Shown here: positions 10,137 through 19,933 of the stretch, in pieces
Position numbering within the stretch: the stretch's first letter is position 1
Layout of the letters: each line of letters begins with the position of its first letter
Assembly (NCBI RefSeq): GCF_003014595.1
Contig: NZ_PYGK01000011.1
Span: 124,001 to 188,000 of the forward strand
Reading direction: 5' to 3'
DNA from: Chitinophaga ginsengisoli
GTDB taxonomy: Bacteria > Bacteroidota > Bacteroidia > Chitinophagales > Chitinophagaceae
DNA length: 64,000 nt
Translations under genes and position numbers: made by a program
The notes under the pieces: generated by a model
Database searches by the model: none
What the model saw: the letters and a program-made list of their open reading frames with translations, nothing else
What the model was told of the DNA's origin: nothing

Positions 10137-10452
10137 TAATCATATTCAAAGCAGGGTTACTATATTTTTGCAAATAAAGTCCGCTGTTCCTGTAGCCTTG
10201 CTTTATCCGGCCAGGAAGCCTGTAAATTGCAACCCGATCAAGTCCAACTCAAGTCCTGTTCATATTCGATTCAAGTTCGATGGTACTAGCTCATTACAGT
10301 CTGATTATAAGTACATTACAATAACCTTGAAGGATATACAAGGACCGTTTTTATCCCCTTATAATGTACCTGATGAATAGAGAATTATTCGAAGCTTGGC
10401 CCTGATTATCAGCCAGTTTTTCCGTAAATTGAGTTATAATCTATTGCAAGTT
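10137..10452. other. gene-free interval before the 10453 gene
   Basis: About 315 bp. A TAttTTTG element at 10163-10170 fits the Bacteroidota -7 box, but no clear -33 TTTG precedes it. A 70-codon frame starting with TTG at 10168 was considered and rejected as coding. The reading frame of the next gene extends upstream to a TTG at 10396, but the first ATG and the recognisable family sequence begin at 10453. Confidence 0.4.
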
Positions 10453-11406
10453 ATGGCCCAAAACTTTAACATTCTTACCCAGGGTCTTTCCGGTCATGTC
10501 GGAGACCTGATTTATTACGAACGCAACGGCAAACAATTTTGCCGTAAAATGCCCCAGTATGGCCCGGACAGTATGTCTACCGCCAGCAAACAAAGCAGCC
10601 GGGAATTTGCAAAGGCCAGTAAGGCCGCAAAATCGATCCGTTCTGCCCTGAATGGTATCTGGCAGCCCGCACAGGACGCAACGACCGTATACAGGCTAAA
10701 TAAGGCCGTTTATGCGGCTTTGAGAGAGGATACCCAGCATGTCCGTGGCAAACGTGTATTCAGTCCCGCAGCCCTGCATCAACACCTGAAAGATTTCCGG
10801 TATAACCAAAAGGCCGTCATGACCGTCGGCGGGATAGACACCATCCGCCAGGAGAATGGTAGCGTGATGGTAAAACTGCCCACTAACTGGCAACACTGGC
10901 TGAAACCTCCTAAAGGCGCCCGTTATATACAGCTACAGGCAGTAGCGCTGGATATGGACCTTGAGCAGCATACCTGCCTCGGTAGTACCACGGCGGCCAG
11001 TTGTGTGCCCTTGGGCGAAAAGCAACATACCCTGCTGTTACCGGTTACCCCGATGAGGGCAACTGCTACGATTGTTCTCTTACAGATCCGCTTTTTGCAT
11101 ACCGATATAGGCATTCAGTCCTCCGGCACCGCCAGCAGCGAGCAGGCATTTGTGACGGCTGTGCTGGAACCAGTGTTACCGTTGGTAGAACAGGCAAAAG
11201 ATCCGCAGCCAGCCAAAGCCCCCAGGATTGTAAGGAAAAGCCGCTCTGCAGCAGATATGCTGGCTGTCAGTCAGCAAAGCAAAGTACGTATACCTGTTTG
11301 CAGAGAGGAAATCAGCGAACCCCTTATTCAAAGAATAAATATATCCGCAGAAAGCCTTTCACTAGCAGTATTTCATCAATACGATTATGATCAGTTTTTG
11401 GTCTGA
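10453..11406 (+). CDS. conserved Bacteroidota protein of unknown function
   Basis: 317 residues if the ATG at 10453 is used. I chose it because the text from there, 'MAQNFNILTQGLSGHVGD', has the usual start of a family of Bacteroidota hypothetical proteins with an N-terminal '(L)SGxxGDLxYYxRxGK' element, while the preceding 19 codons look untranslated. The N-terminal 70 residues are basic and Ser/Lys-rich. The remainder is predicted beta-rich with no catalytic motif. There is no signal peptide and no membrane segment. It is followed by a compact terminator-like hairpin, so it is probably transcribed alone. Proteins of this family often sit near phage-like or surface loci, but nothing here shows its role. 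Confidence 0.6.
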   Translation: MAQNFNILTQGLSGHVGDLIYYERNGKQFCRKMPQYGPDSMSTASKQSSREFAKASKAAKSIRSALNGIWQPAQDATTVYRLNKAVYAALREDTQHVRGKRVFSPAALHQHLKDFRYNQKAVMTVGGIDTIRQENGSVMVKLPTNWQHWLKPPKGARYIQLQAVALDMDLEQHTCLGSTTAASCVPLGEKQHTLLLPVTPMRATATIVLLQIRFLHTDIGIQSSGTASSEQAFVTAVLEPVLPLVEQAKDPQPAKAPRIVRKSRSAADMLAVSQQSKVRIPVCREEISEPLIQRINISAESLSLAVFHQYDYDQFLV

Positions 11407-11444
11407 CATAATACTTCCTTCCGGTTAAAGGCGAATTACAATGA

Positions 11445-11467
11445 CACGATGTGAATCGTGCTTTTTT
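11445..11467 (+). terminator. intrinsic terminator after the 10453 gene
   Basis: A 6-bp stem, CACGAT with ATCGTG around a GTGA loop (11445-11460), is followed by CTTTTTT. It lies about 40 bp after the stop codon at 11406. Confidence 0.6.
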
Positions 11468-11576
11468 CCTATGCAAAAAAGACATGGGCGGAGATGTAAT
11501 TGCCGACACCATTCCTCATTTTTAAACGAACAGTTTAAAATTATTCTCTAAATTGTGTGCATATACCTACAACGCT

Positions 11577-14051
11577 ATGCCACATGAACATCATGCCACT
11601 CAGACCAATCAGACGGCCACTCGTTCTGTAGCGGATAATCAATATTCATCGGGGATATCGAAACCTGCTGTTCAGCCATTGCAAAGGATGCCAGTCTCCG
11701 CTCCTGCCGGGACTAACAACAGTCAAAACACCCAACCATTTCAATTAAAGCCAAACGATACGGGCCTTCCGGACGATTTAAAATCCGGTATTGAAAGCTT
11801 GAGTGGGTACTCTATGGATGATGTGAGGGTGAACTACAATTCTGCCAGGCCGGCGCAGTTGCAGGCGCATGCGTATGCGCAAGGCACAGACATTCATATA
11901 GCACCCGGACAGGAACGGCATCTGGCACATGAAGCATGGCACGTGGTGCAGCAGAAACAGAGAAGGGTATCGCCAACGGTCCAATTGCAGAAAGATATTC
12001 CTGTGAATGATGATGCGGGACTGGAGCAAGAAGCAGATATCATGGGGACAAAAGCATTGCAAGCTAAGACGACGGCGCAAGCGCCGCTGCAGTATAAGCA
12101 TATAGACAAAGCCGTATTGCAGGGTGCTTTCCTCGACATAGCGGCCAACAACTTTACGGATTATATTACGGAGCAGGAAACAAAGCAGAAACAAATAGGT
12201 GCACATAAGGAATCATTTACCACTGTTGGCTTCGAGCACGAATTCACCCAGACAGAAGGAGAAGGAAATGTGTTAGCAGGTATATCGCATCTGGAGCTCG
12301 CCAAAGCCCGTCCGCTGGCTTTCACCAAATTACCTTTTATACTGGAAACTGATGCGGCTAATGCATTGGAACTGGTAAGTCCTCCATTCCTGATCAAAAC
12401 ACTGTCAAACTCCATGATCCCCGATCCTGCAGATGTAGAAAAGGTGGATAGCATCATACGAGCCAGTCTGGACACATTATCGAAGAAGGGAACCATTGAT
12501 GGAATGATCAAGGGATTCAAGACAGCAGGACTTGATTTCTCCGCCGCTGAAAACCTGAAGATACAGCAGAAGAATGTATCTCATAAGAGCGGGGTAAAAG
12601 ACTATGACAGCATGCCGGAACTGGATTTTACGGAGCTGAAAAAGATAAAGATCAAACCTTCTGAAAAAGGCGGCGGCATCACCAGTCAGGTAAACTTTGC
12701 TACAACAGCGCAGACCTTCGATGATCTGCAAAACATCAATAAAGAAGATGTGCTGGATACTTCCGGAGCGAGAACACCCGGATTTAATCCCAAAGCGATA
12801 CTGGCCACTCTCGAAGCCGGCATTAAGGCAGCCATTGCACAAACCGGTATTACAGATACACCTGGTCGCAAGATATTCATTAACCAGCTTGCACGTACGC
12901 TGAGCGGCCAGTTTGCCGTTCCGGCCATAGAGCATGTGATGAATGAACAGAAGAAGATATTTGATGGCACGTCCGACCTGGCCGATACTCCGGCAGCCAC
13001 CTCAAAGTTCCGGTTCAATGCTTATCTGTCCAGCGCAGTAAAGGATGTGGACGGGGCCTGGATCAAAGACAGCCTGATGAACATAGGACTGGGTGTATTG
13101 AATGACGAAGACTGGACAGCCATTAAGGACATGGTAGCCAATGGCAGATTGGCGGATGGCATCAGGGGCCTGGCATTGCCGGAGTTTACGAATATCAACG
13201 GATTTGAAAAAGAAGCAGATAAAGAAGCCGGGAATGCGTTGATACAAGAAACATTGAGATTGGCAAAGGGAAAAATGCTGGCGGCCCTTCCTATTATTTC
13301 AGGGCAAATAGACATGGTCTATAACCATGATCTCATGAAGAAAGATGGTAAAAAGACTACAGAGCTGGGGATTTTCCCTACTGAGGCGGTAGCTTTTATG
13401 GGGCATAATGATGAGATGATCGGTGCAAGGCAGGATACTTACATTGATACGAGAAAAGCTCAGTTGCCCCAGGTAACCAATGAACGCCTGCATGTGGCAG
13501 AAACACGCAAGGACGGCGTAGATAATCTGTATAAGCTGGCTTTTAATACAGATAAGCTGGATGATAAAGGATTGGACGCTATGTTTGCATTTCAGGCTGA
13601 TAAAGTCGCAGAGATAAATAAAGAGATCGTCGAGTTACAGCAGGCGAAGGCCCTGGCGGAAAAAGATATCCAGGACATTAAAGATAAAATAGTAGAACTG
13701 GAGCCCAAGGTAAAGACGCTTTACGAGGGATACGAAGCTGCCTTGGCAGAATTTACAAAGACTTATCAAGGCAAGCCAAAACAACTTAAAGCGCAGTTCG
13801 AAAAAGCCTTTGATCCTACAGGTCTCAATGATCAACTGATCAAGCAACAGAAAGCATTGCCCGGAAAGATCAAACAGCAAACGCCAATTATTGACAAGAA
13901 GAAGAAAGAAATCACGGCAAAGCAAGAAGAACAGAAGCCATACCTCCTTTTGATGAGTGAGATAGACTCACGCAAAAAGCAACGAAAGATGATGCAGGAA
14001 CTACGACAGCAGATATTGAAGCAACAACTGGAACAGCAGCAACTGTTTTAA
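11577..14051 (+). CDS. DUF4157 (eCIS effector-type) protein with amidoligase-like motifs
   Basis: 824 residues from the ATG at 11577; a GTG eight codons earlier is possible. Residues about 65-150 are a DUF4157 domain, with the sequence around 'AHAYAQGTDIHIAPGQE' and HEAWH at 118-122, an HExxH site. DUF4157 is the N-terminal marker of many cargo toxins of extracellular contractile injection systems. Residues 218-223 (GFEHEF) and 265-270 (ELVSPP) match the paired motifs of the amidoligase/glutamate-ligase-like fold, where the glutamates bind metal-ATP. The catalytic reading is inferred. From about residue 680 to the end the protein is a Lys/Gln/Glu-rich coiled coil. No signal peptide or membrane segment is seen. 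No eCIS structural gene lies in the window. The gene is convergent with the WGR protein gene across a shared terminator. Confidence 0.75.
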   Translation: MPHEHHATQTNQTATRSVADNQYSSGISKPAVQPLQRMPVSAPAGTNNSQNTQPFQLKPNDTGLPDDLKSGIESLSGYSMDDVRVNYNSARPAQLQAHAYAQGTDIHIAPGQERHLAHEAWHVVQQKQRRVSPTVQLQKDIPVNDDAGLEQEADIMGTKALQAKTTAQAPLQYKHIDKAVLQGAFLDIAANNFTDYITEQETKQKQIGAHKESFTTVGFEHEFTQTEGEGNVLAGISHLELAKARPLAFTKLPFILETDAANALELVSPPFLIKTLSNSMIPDPADVEKVDSIIRASLDTLSKKGTIDGMIKGFKTAGLDFSAAENLKIQQKNVSHKSGVKDYDSMPELDFTELKKIKIKPSEKGGGITSQVNFATTAQTFDDLQNINKEDVLDTSGARTPGFNPKAILATLEAGIKAAIAQTGITDTPGRKIFINQLARTLSGQFAVPAIEHVMNEQKKIFDGTSDLADTPAATSKFRFNAYLSSAVKDVDGAWIKDSLMNIGLGVLNDEDWTAIKDMVANGRLADGIRGLALPEFTNINGFEKEADKEAGNALIQETLRLAKGKMLAALPIISGQIDMVYNHDLMKKDGKKTTELGIFPTEAVAFMGHNDEMIGARQDTYIDTRKAQLPQVTNERLHVAETRKDGVDNLYKLAFNTDKLDDKGLDAMFAFQADKVAEINKEIVELQQAKALAEKDIQDIKDKIVELEPKVKTLYEGYEAALAEFTKTYQGKPKQLKAQFEKAFDPTGLNDQLIKQQKALPGKIKQQTPIIDKKKKEITAKQEEQKPYLLLMSEIDSRKKQRKMMQELRQQILKQQLEQQQLF

Positions 14052-14084
14052 TACCATATACTGCCCTTACAGGGCATGTCTGAA

Positions 14085-14114
14085 AAAGCCTGGCTTCTTT
14101 CGAAACCAGGCTTT
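14085..14114. terminator. bidirectional terminator between convergent genes
   Basis: A 9-bp stem, AAAGCCTGG with CCAGGCTTT, has a 12-base loop. T-rich sequence follows on the plus strand and a run of five T follows on the minus strand. It lies between the stops at 14051 and 14124. A second small hairpin, TGCCCT-TAC-AGGGCA, sits at 14062-14076. Confidence 0.7.
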
Positions 14115-14123
14115 CCTTTTAGA

Positions 14124-17100
14124 TTATAATTTTACCTTTTCAAGGTACTCATCACTTAGTAATCCATTTTCCTGCAGCTTCAGTTTCCCGATCTTAGCTA
14201 CCACCTTTTCCAGGTCCTTCCTATATCCCGGATCAAAGCCCATAGCCTTATACAAGAGCAATGCCTGGGTCTCATAAAAAAGGTTCAGCACATTCTTCTC
14301 TTCGATCGGTGATATGGTCTTCATGGTTGTTTTGATATGCTTAAGCCCTTCCTCTATTCCTTTCAGATCCGTGGCTGTTTCATAGCAATGGTATGCCAGA
14401 TTGTTATGAGCAGCACGCAATGCCGCACGGATAGGGTTAAACTCTTCCAGGTAATCCCACAAGGTAATTTTACTTAATTCAGCAATAGTACCACGGCATA
14501 CAGCAAGCGACTCCTCTTTCCTGCCAGCCTCATAAAGTGCATAGCGCTGATGATCCCAGACATAGGCCCATAGCCTCATTTCTGAACATTGCGCATCTCT
14601 GAGCAGTTTCTCTGCCTGATTGAGTATGTCAATTGCCTGGACATAATTCTTATCCTCCACCAGTAAGGTCACTTCGCGCATTTGCTGGTCAAATTCTTCC
14701 TGGCTAAATTCATATACGCCTGGAACATCCGGCAGCTGGAAGCTGGCGTAAGGATATGTCAGCCAGTCTTCGTCCTCGATCTTCTGCGCTTTCGCAATGT
14801 CCTGCGATTTCCGGTAGTATTCAGCTGCTTTGCCGGTATCTCCTTCCAGGAAGTAAGTCCAGCCGAGATAATAAACAGACTGATGAAGGTGTGAGGCGTT
14901 GACATTCGTCGTAGTTTCTACTTCTGCTAATTGCTTCCTCGCCTCGTCAAACTTCTTATCTATAATCAGTCCCAGTCCGCGGTTCACGAGCAGATAATCC
15001 AGGGAGAATCTGTTCTTATACTTTGTGAAAAGCATTTCAAAAACGGCAGCATACTGCGCATGCGGAATATACTTACTCAGTTGGTTGTTGCTCAAAACAG
15101 CGCCTGCACAAAACGCTACCGTGCGTAGCTCAAGGGGTACGAATTTAATATTGGCAATATCTCTGCCGATAGCCAGTTCACAGACCTTCGCTGTACGCAT
15201 CGATAAAGGAACATACTCGAGTGCCGCACCGTAGTCCATAGAGCAGGCCTTTTCACACATTTCCTGCGTAATAAAGTGTCTGGGCACAAACTGGAAATCG
15301 TATGAATCCATTTTCACAGCAATATCACAGATCTTCTGTGTCAGGTATTGCGGTGGCACGTCATGTATACGTTCGTTTGACCCGGATTTACTGGCTGTAA
15401 GGGCTTTGATGATAAAGTCTTCGTCCCAGTAGCAGGCCCACACCTTATCAAAGGTGTCGTAATTAAACTCGGGTTCATCAAAGTACTCATCTCTTACCTT
15501 ACTCCGCTCGTTCCAACCAGCAGCAGCGGCCTTCTCATTGAATCCAGACAGGTTTCCCAGGTGTTTTTTATAATAGGCATAGCTTTGCTTGTGGATACGC
15601 TCGGCATCTACATGATCAAAGATGCTGATGCCGTATTTCTTTACGGCTTTCCCCATTCTCTCCAGATCAGACTGGGATCCGAAGCGCCATCTCTCCCTAT
15701 CGTACAGTTCAACAATAAAAGGCCATTCGCGGTCCTGACTGTATTTTTCCGAAGCATACTGGTATATTTCTTTATCGACCAGTCTCGGTGGAATGTTCTT
15801 GATTACATGAATACCCAGGTCAATCGCCTGTTTAATGTATTCGTTGGCGTAGTATTTTGAAGGCAGGTCTTTACAGTGTGTATCCTGCAGATTACCACCG
15901 GCAATGAGCGCGATGTTCATCCGCTCGTCTTTAAAGGCCACAGGCACATGACTGTAATTGTATTGATTACCCATCACTGCGCGGAAACATAACTCATAGG
16001 TCAACTGCTCCTTAGGCACACATGAAAGATCTATACCGTGTGGATGGACATTGTAAATCTCTTGCGTGAGAAATTCGGCGGGAATCTCCTGGTAAAAGCA
16101 AGGTTCCTCCCTGTTTACAGCCAACAGGATAATGGCCGGTGTATATAGTTCCTGTTTAAAATACGTGATCACCCGGCCGCGTACATCGTACTCTTCGTTT
16201 GTTTTATGATCGAGTAATGCCTGTAACATGTCTTTAGTACGGTATTGCTCGGGGATCGTTGATAGTTTATTGCCAAGCCATTCGTCGGGGAATTTACCCG
16301 TCTTCTTATACATGTCAGGACCATATTTTCCCAACATGTCGGCAAAATACTGATCCCAGTATGCCTGGTCTTTGACTGTTGATGCTGGTTGCTGAGTATC
16401 CCAGTTCACCGTTACAGGATCCCCGTATAAATAGCGAAGATTAGTATGCTGCGCATAAGGCTGTGCTTTGTCACTTTTTTGAGCAGCCACCTTGTAGAAC
16501 TTGTCTGCTGTTTTCCCGTCGCCCTGTAAATGATAGACTAAGCCCAGTAGCCAGTTATTGGTAAAGATGCTATTTATCTCCACTGATCTTTCCAGGTAGC
16601 CTTTGGCTTCTGTCAGCTTCTGCTGATAGATACGCGCCTCTCCTAACACCCGCAGCGCAAAATAGGCAGACTCGCTCTTTTGCACGGCTTTATTGGCCAG
16701 TTCGATCGCTTTATCATATTCCCCGATCTGTACAGCACATAAGGCAGCTTCTTCCATACAAGCCCACTCATATTTAACTCTCTCAGGGGTATAGGGAATC
16801 CCTTTGGCGAATGATTCCATGGCCTGTTTGTAGGCCTTCTGCCCGAACAGGCATTTACCTGCATGATAATACGCAAGGTAATAACCAGGCGCTTTTGTGA
16901 TAGCCTCCTTGAAACATTGATAAGCGCCGGTAATGTCCTCTTCCGCTTTCAGACGTACTCCTTCGCGGGTCAGTTTAATACCTTCAGGCGTCACCCCTTT
17001 CTGCAACACGGGTTGATTGTTCTTCAGCGCCTCATAGACCTTCCGGACACTGATGTTCAGTGTATCATGATGGGACTCATCCAGCGTATAACCAAGCTCC

Positions 17101-18563
17101 GGCAGGAATGCGTAAGCATAATCATGCCAGGCGAGAAAAGCATTATCTGTCACATAGGATGACAACTCGTCGTAATTGTACAGGGCCGTAATAAGTGTCT
17201 CCGGTGCGAATTCGAAACAGCGCAGGCTATAGAACCAGGAGAAGAAATACGGCGCGTTAATACTCCGGAAAGGCATGGAATGTACCATTTCATCATCCTC
17301 TCCCCAGGCCGAGGCAACATAGCGGATGGTTTCTGTGCCCATGGTCTTCTGGAAATACCCCAGCTCGAGGTAATCGACAGTTGTATTACCGGTAACATAG
17401 TAACCATTGGAAGAACTAACCTTTCCCTGTATGGTCATATTACCACGTACCACAAGAAGATCTATATTAGCGCGTGGGATTTCCAGGTCGCCTTCAATAA
17501 GCAGATCACCATCGCAATAATAAATGGCGTTCAGGTATTCTTCATAATATTCCCGCTCACTCTCATAATTAGCGGCATAGGAATTGTCCTCGTCTTCCCA
17601 ATAGTCAAATAAATTTTCGACGTTCAGGACTTCTAATACTTCACTATAGGAGACTGCTTTTAAGCCGTGCTTTTGCAGGAAAGCTTGTGTTTCTGCATCA
17701 TCATCATCGTCCTCATCTTCTTCTGTTTCTGATTCAGCCTTGTTTGTATTACGGGCTAATGCCTCGAAAGCCGCCACCCCAATGATTGATTTCATTGAAG
17801 CCTTTGCTTCCATCACAGGTGATAAGGCCTGCGTAAATGCCTCCTCGCTGGTATTTCTTAACGATTGGGGGAAATGAATACTCTTTATCGTTCCTAATGG
17901 ATCGCTGACAAATATCCTCATCTCCTCCCCGTTGATGATCATCCCCAGCACCCACCAGCATTTCGATAAGTAGCCTTCTTCCTCACCGATCAGGTTGAAT
18001 TTACATCGGTAGAAATTCTGATAGAAGTTCAGGAAACCATACAGGTTATTACCATTGACACCTTCTGCGTTGTAACAATATACTGCACAGATAAAATCGT
18101 CTTTACTAAAGAAGAGAGAGCCTTTCTCCAGCCAGAAATCAACGTATTCTTCCGGCATCTGGAAGCCGGCGGCGGTTTCCATTTCTTCGATGTTCTCATC
18201 TGTTACGTCGACTGTTTCCAGTTCTCCGGGATATTTGCCGTCAGCAAGATACTGGGCAAGTGTCAATAGGTCTTCGAACAAATGTTTAGGGGGAGTATCA
18301 CTGGCTGTATCGGAGATACTTGCCTGGATGCTAACTGGTTCATCATTAACTCCTTCGACAACCTGGCTATACCCTTTCTTCACCTTTTCGGCAATCAGCT
18401 TTTCAGCAGCCTTTCTGCACTCTTCTTCTGATGCGTATTCTTTGGTTTGGGTTTGTCCCTGGGTACCTGTTTTACCGTAATAAACGGTAAACTGGTCACC
18501 TGTAATTTCAATGTCCCAGAACTTATCGGATTTTCCGTCCTGGTAGATAAATTTGATTCTCAT
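14124..18563 (-). CDS. 1479-residue WGR / SUKH-like / TPR multidomain protein
   Basis: Residues 1-75 are a WGR domain, with 'YYGKTGTQGQTQTKEY' and a Lys-rich helix after it; WGR is found in MolR-like and PARP-associated proteins. Residues about 85-235 resemble an SMI1/KNR4 (SUKH) domain, including 'GFQMPEEYVDFWLEKG'. A very acidic linker with consecutive Glu/Asp lies near residue 280. Residues about 345-400 recall a bactofilin-like beta-helix ('GDLLIEGDLEIPRANIDLL'). TPR units occupy about 530-700. From about 860 to 1200 there are repeated 'VPxxLxTxxxCxxA'-type units similar to DUF4116 repeats. TPR-like helices fill the C-terminus. There is no signal peptide, so it should be cytoplasmic. SUKH domains are common in immunity proteins, so a role in toxin resistance or toxin regulation is possible but unproven. 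Confidence 0.75.
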   Translation of the reverse strand: MRIKFIYQDGKSDKFWDIEITGDQFTVYYGKTGTQGQTQTKEYASEEECRKAAEKLIAEKVKKGYSQVVEGVNDEPVSIQASISDTASDTPPKHLFEDLLTLAQYLADGKYPGELETVDVTDENIEEMETAAGFQMPEEYVDFWLEKGSLFFSKDDFICAVYCYNAEGVNGNNLYGFLNFYQNFYRCKFNLIGEEEGYLSKCWWVLGMIINGEEMRIFVSDPLGTIKSIHFPQSLRNTSEEAFTQALSPVMEAKASMKSIIGVAAFEALARNTNKAESETEEDEDDDDDAETQAFLQKHGLKAVSYSEVLEVLNVENLFDYWEDEDNSYAANYESEREYYEEYLNAIYYCDGDLLIEGDLEIPRANIDLLVVRGNMTIQGKVSSSNGYYVTGNTTVDYLELGYFQKTMGTETIRYVASAWGEDDEMVHSMPFRSINAPYFFSWFYSLRCFEFAPETLITALYNYDELSSYVTDNAFLAWHDYAYAFLPELGYTLDESHHDTLNISVRKVYEALKNNQPVLQKGVTPEGIKLTREGVRLKAEEDITGAYQCFKEAITKAPGYYLAYYHAGKCLFGQKAYKQAMESFAKGIPYTPERVKYEWACMEEAALCAVQIGEYDKAIELANKAVQKSESAYFALRVLGEARIYQQKLTEAKGYLERSVEINSIFTNNWLLGLVYHLQGDGKTADKFYKVAAQKSDKAQPYAQHTNLRYLYGDPVTVNWDTQQPASTVKDQAYWDQYFADMLGKYGPDMYKKTGKFPDEWLGNKLSTIPEQYRTKDMLQALLDHKTNEEYDVRGRVITYFKQELYTPAIILLAVNREEPCFYQEIPAEFLTQEIYNVHPHGIDLSCVPKEQLTYELCFRAVMGNQYNYSHVPVAFKDERMNIALIAGGNLQDTHCKDLPSKYYANEYIKQAIDLGIHVIKNIPPRLVDKEIYQYASEKYSQDREWPFIVELYDRERWRFGSQSDLERMGKAVKKYGISIFDHVDAERIHKQSYAYYKKHLGNLSGFNEKAAAAGWNERSKVRDEYFDEPEFNYDTFDKVWACYWDEDFIIKALTASKSGSNERIHDVPPQYLTQKICDIAVKMDSYDFQFVPRHFITQEMCEKACSMDYGAALEYVPLSMRTAKVCELAIGRDIANIKFVPLELRTVAFCAGAVLSNNQLSKYIPHAQYAAVFEMLFTKYKNRFSLDYLLVNRGLGLIIDKKFDEARKQLAEVETTTNVNASHLHQSVYYLGWTYFLEGDTGKAAEYYRKSQDIAKAQKIEDEDWLTYPYASFQLPDVPGVYEFSQEEFDQQMREVTLLVEDKNYVQAIDILNQAEKLLRDAQCSEMRLWAYVWDHQRYALYEAGRKEESLAVCRGTIAELSKITLWDYLEEFNPIRAALRAAHNNLAYHCYETATDLKGIEEGLKHIKTTMKTISPIEEKNVLNLFYETQALLLYKAMGFDPGYRKDLEKVVAKIGKLKLQENGLLSDEYLEKVKL

Positions 18564-18705
18564 GTAAAGTCGTTATTGTTCCTGTTATCACTTTGCCAAT
18601 AATTGTGGCGTTAAGCTACGTATAGTCAGCACAGTACAGTTGGCAAAGGGGGTTTATTGGCCGGCTAAGATAGTATAAAAGTTCATTCACAATGCTGGTT
18701 GTTAA

Positions 18706-19239
18706 TCAACCAATAGCGCCTATTGCATTCTTCAACATATCATTGGCTTCCGCCACTATCTTTGGGTCAATCTCTGAAGTCTTATTGGTCAGCCTGAAAG
18801 ATGCCTGCTGTCCGGTAAACTCCATGTGCATCATCACACTTCCACTACCCCAGAAGAAATCATAAATGATGGCGACACCCTCGTCACCGGTTTCCATATA
18901 ACCTGCTAAGCTCTTTAACCAGGCCAGCATCGGTAGAATTTCCGTATAGTTCTGACTGAAAAGTGCGATAGCGAGCTCCCACTCTTCTCCATCTCCTCCC
19001 CGTTCACGCGTTCCTGTTTGCGGGTCAGACAGATAGGAATCCACCAGACCACGGTTCGTTTTTATCCAGGCATAGATGGGGACTTTTGTCAACGGGGATT
19101 GGGAATGCATTTTACGGCTGTTCCACCAGGAAGTCCAATCCTGATCTATTTCAGGAGATAGTGGTTTGTCCTGGAAGAATCGGTGGAGGTTATCCTTGTT
19201 GGTTTTGACTTTTAAGTAGAGAGAGCGAGGCTCTGACAT
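18706..19239 (-). CDS. small cytoplasmic protein of unknown function
   Basis: 177 residues, soluble, with no signal peptide or membrane segment. Trp, Asp and Glu are frequent, and the central part ('SQNYTEILPMLAWLKSLAGY') is predicted helical, followed by beta strands. The size, acidic character and position between the WGR/SUKH-like protein and the RHS toxin locus resemble immunity proteins, but no family is recognised. It is 142 bp from the WGR gene, far enough for its own promoter. Confidence 0.55.
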   Translation of the reverse strand: MSEPRSLYLKVKTNKDNLHRFFQDKPLSPEIDQDWTSWWNSRKMHSQSPLTKVPIYAWIKTNRGLVDSYLSDPQTGTRERGGDGEEWELAIALFSQNYTEILPMLAWLKSLAGYMETGDEGVAIIYDFFWGSGSVMMHMEFTGQQASFRLTNKTSEIDPKIVAEANDMLKNAIGAIG

Positions 19240-19363
19240 AGGGTTATATATTTAATTGGGTGTAATATATGAGGAAGTTTTTGATTATGCAAGGTGGCCA
19301 TTATGGGAAAGAAGGCAGTACATATACATTGCAGTAATCTCTGCGGGGATTAAAATGTTACAG

Positions 19364-19870
19364 TTACTCAAACGTATCCCCGAATTGCATTAACGCAACG
19401 GAGGATGGTCTTCTAATATCCCTCAATAACTGCGTATAGCAGACATCGAAAAGCTTCTTTTGGGGATAATCATATGATATAAAAAAACTAAAATTCTTGC
19501 TAACGCTCCCTTCGGGGAGCGGTTTAATCTTCTGCAAGAAAATACTATCCGAAATTATGGCCTTAATAAACGCATCTAGCTTGCGACCAGAGAATGTTTT
19601 ATGCTTTTTTGCCATTAAATCATAATACATCCCTCTATTTTTCCCACCTTCATCAACCACAAACATCAACTTTGCTTCAGAAAACGCACGGACCCCAATA
19701 ACTTTCATGCTTTTATATCTTTTTAGCAATCTGCTACTAATGCTGTCTGCTTCATTCAAATATCGGTCTAAACGATAATGCGAAATATAAGAGCATTTAC
19801 ACTCACATGAATTCTGGCCACTTGCATAACTGAATTGCAAAACAGCAAATAAAAAAGTAATAAATCTCAT
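19364..19870 (-). CDS. small secreted cysteine-containing protein of unknown function
   Basis: 168 residues with a signal peptide ending near Ser-Gly-Gln (residues 1-19). The mature protein starts with a Cys-rich 'CECKC' cluster that could form disulfides or bind metal. The remainder has alternating short helices and strands and ends 'MQFGDTFE'. The context is a run of short genes on the same strand between the WGR protein and the RHS locus. No family is recognised. An envelope or periplasmic immunity role is only a guess from the neighbours. Confidence 0.5.
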   Translation of the reverse strand: MRFITFLFAVLQFSYASGQNSCECKCSYISHYRLDRYLNEADSISSRLLKRYKSMKVIGVRAFSEAKLMFVVDEGGKNRGMYYDLMAKKHKTFSGRKLDAFIKAIISDSIFLQKIKPLPEGSVSKNFSFFISYDYPQKKLFDVCYTQLLRDIRRPSSVALMQFGDTFE

Positions 19871-19933
19871 TCCTACTGTTATAAATGTGAATTAACCAAG
19901 CGCAGTTTCGAAAATAGCCACAGTACAGCAAAC

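Noticed and set aside
10168-10380. 70-codon frame starting with TTG before the 10453 gene
   Set aside because: No ATG, no family sequence and low-complexity composition; it lies where the promoter of the next gene should be.
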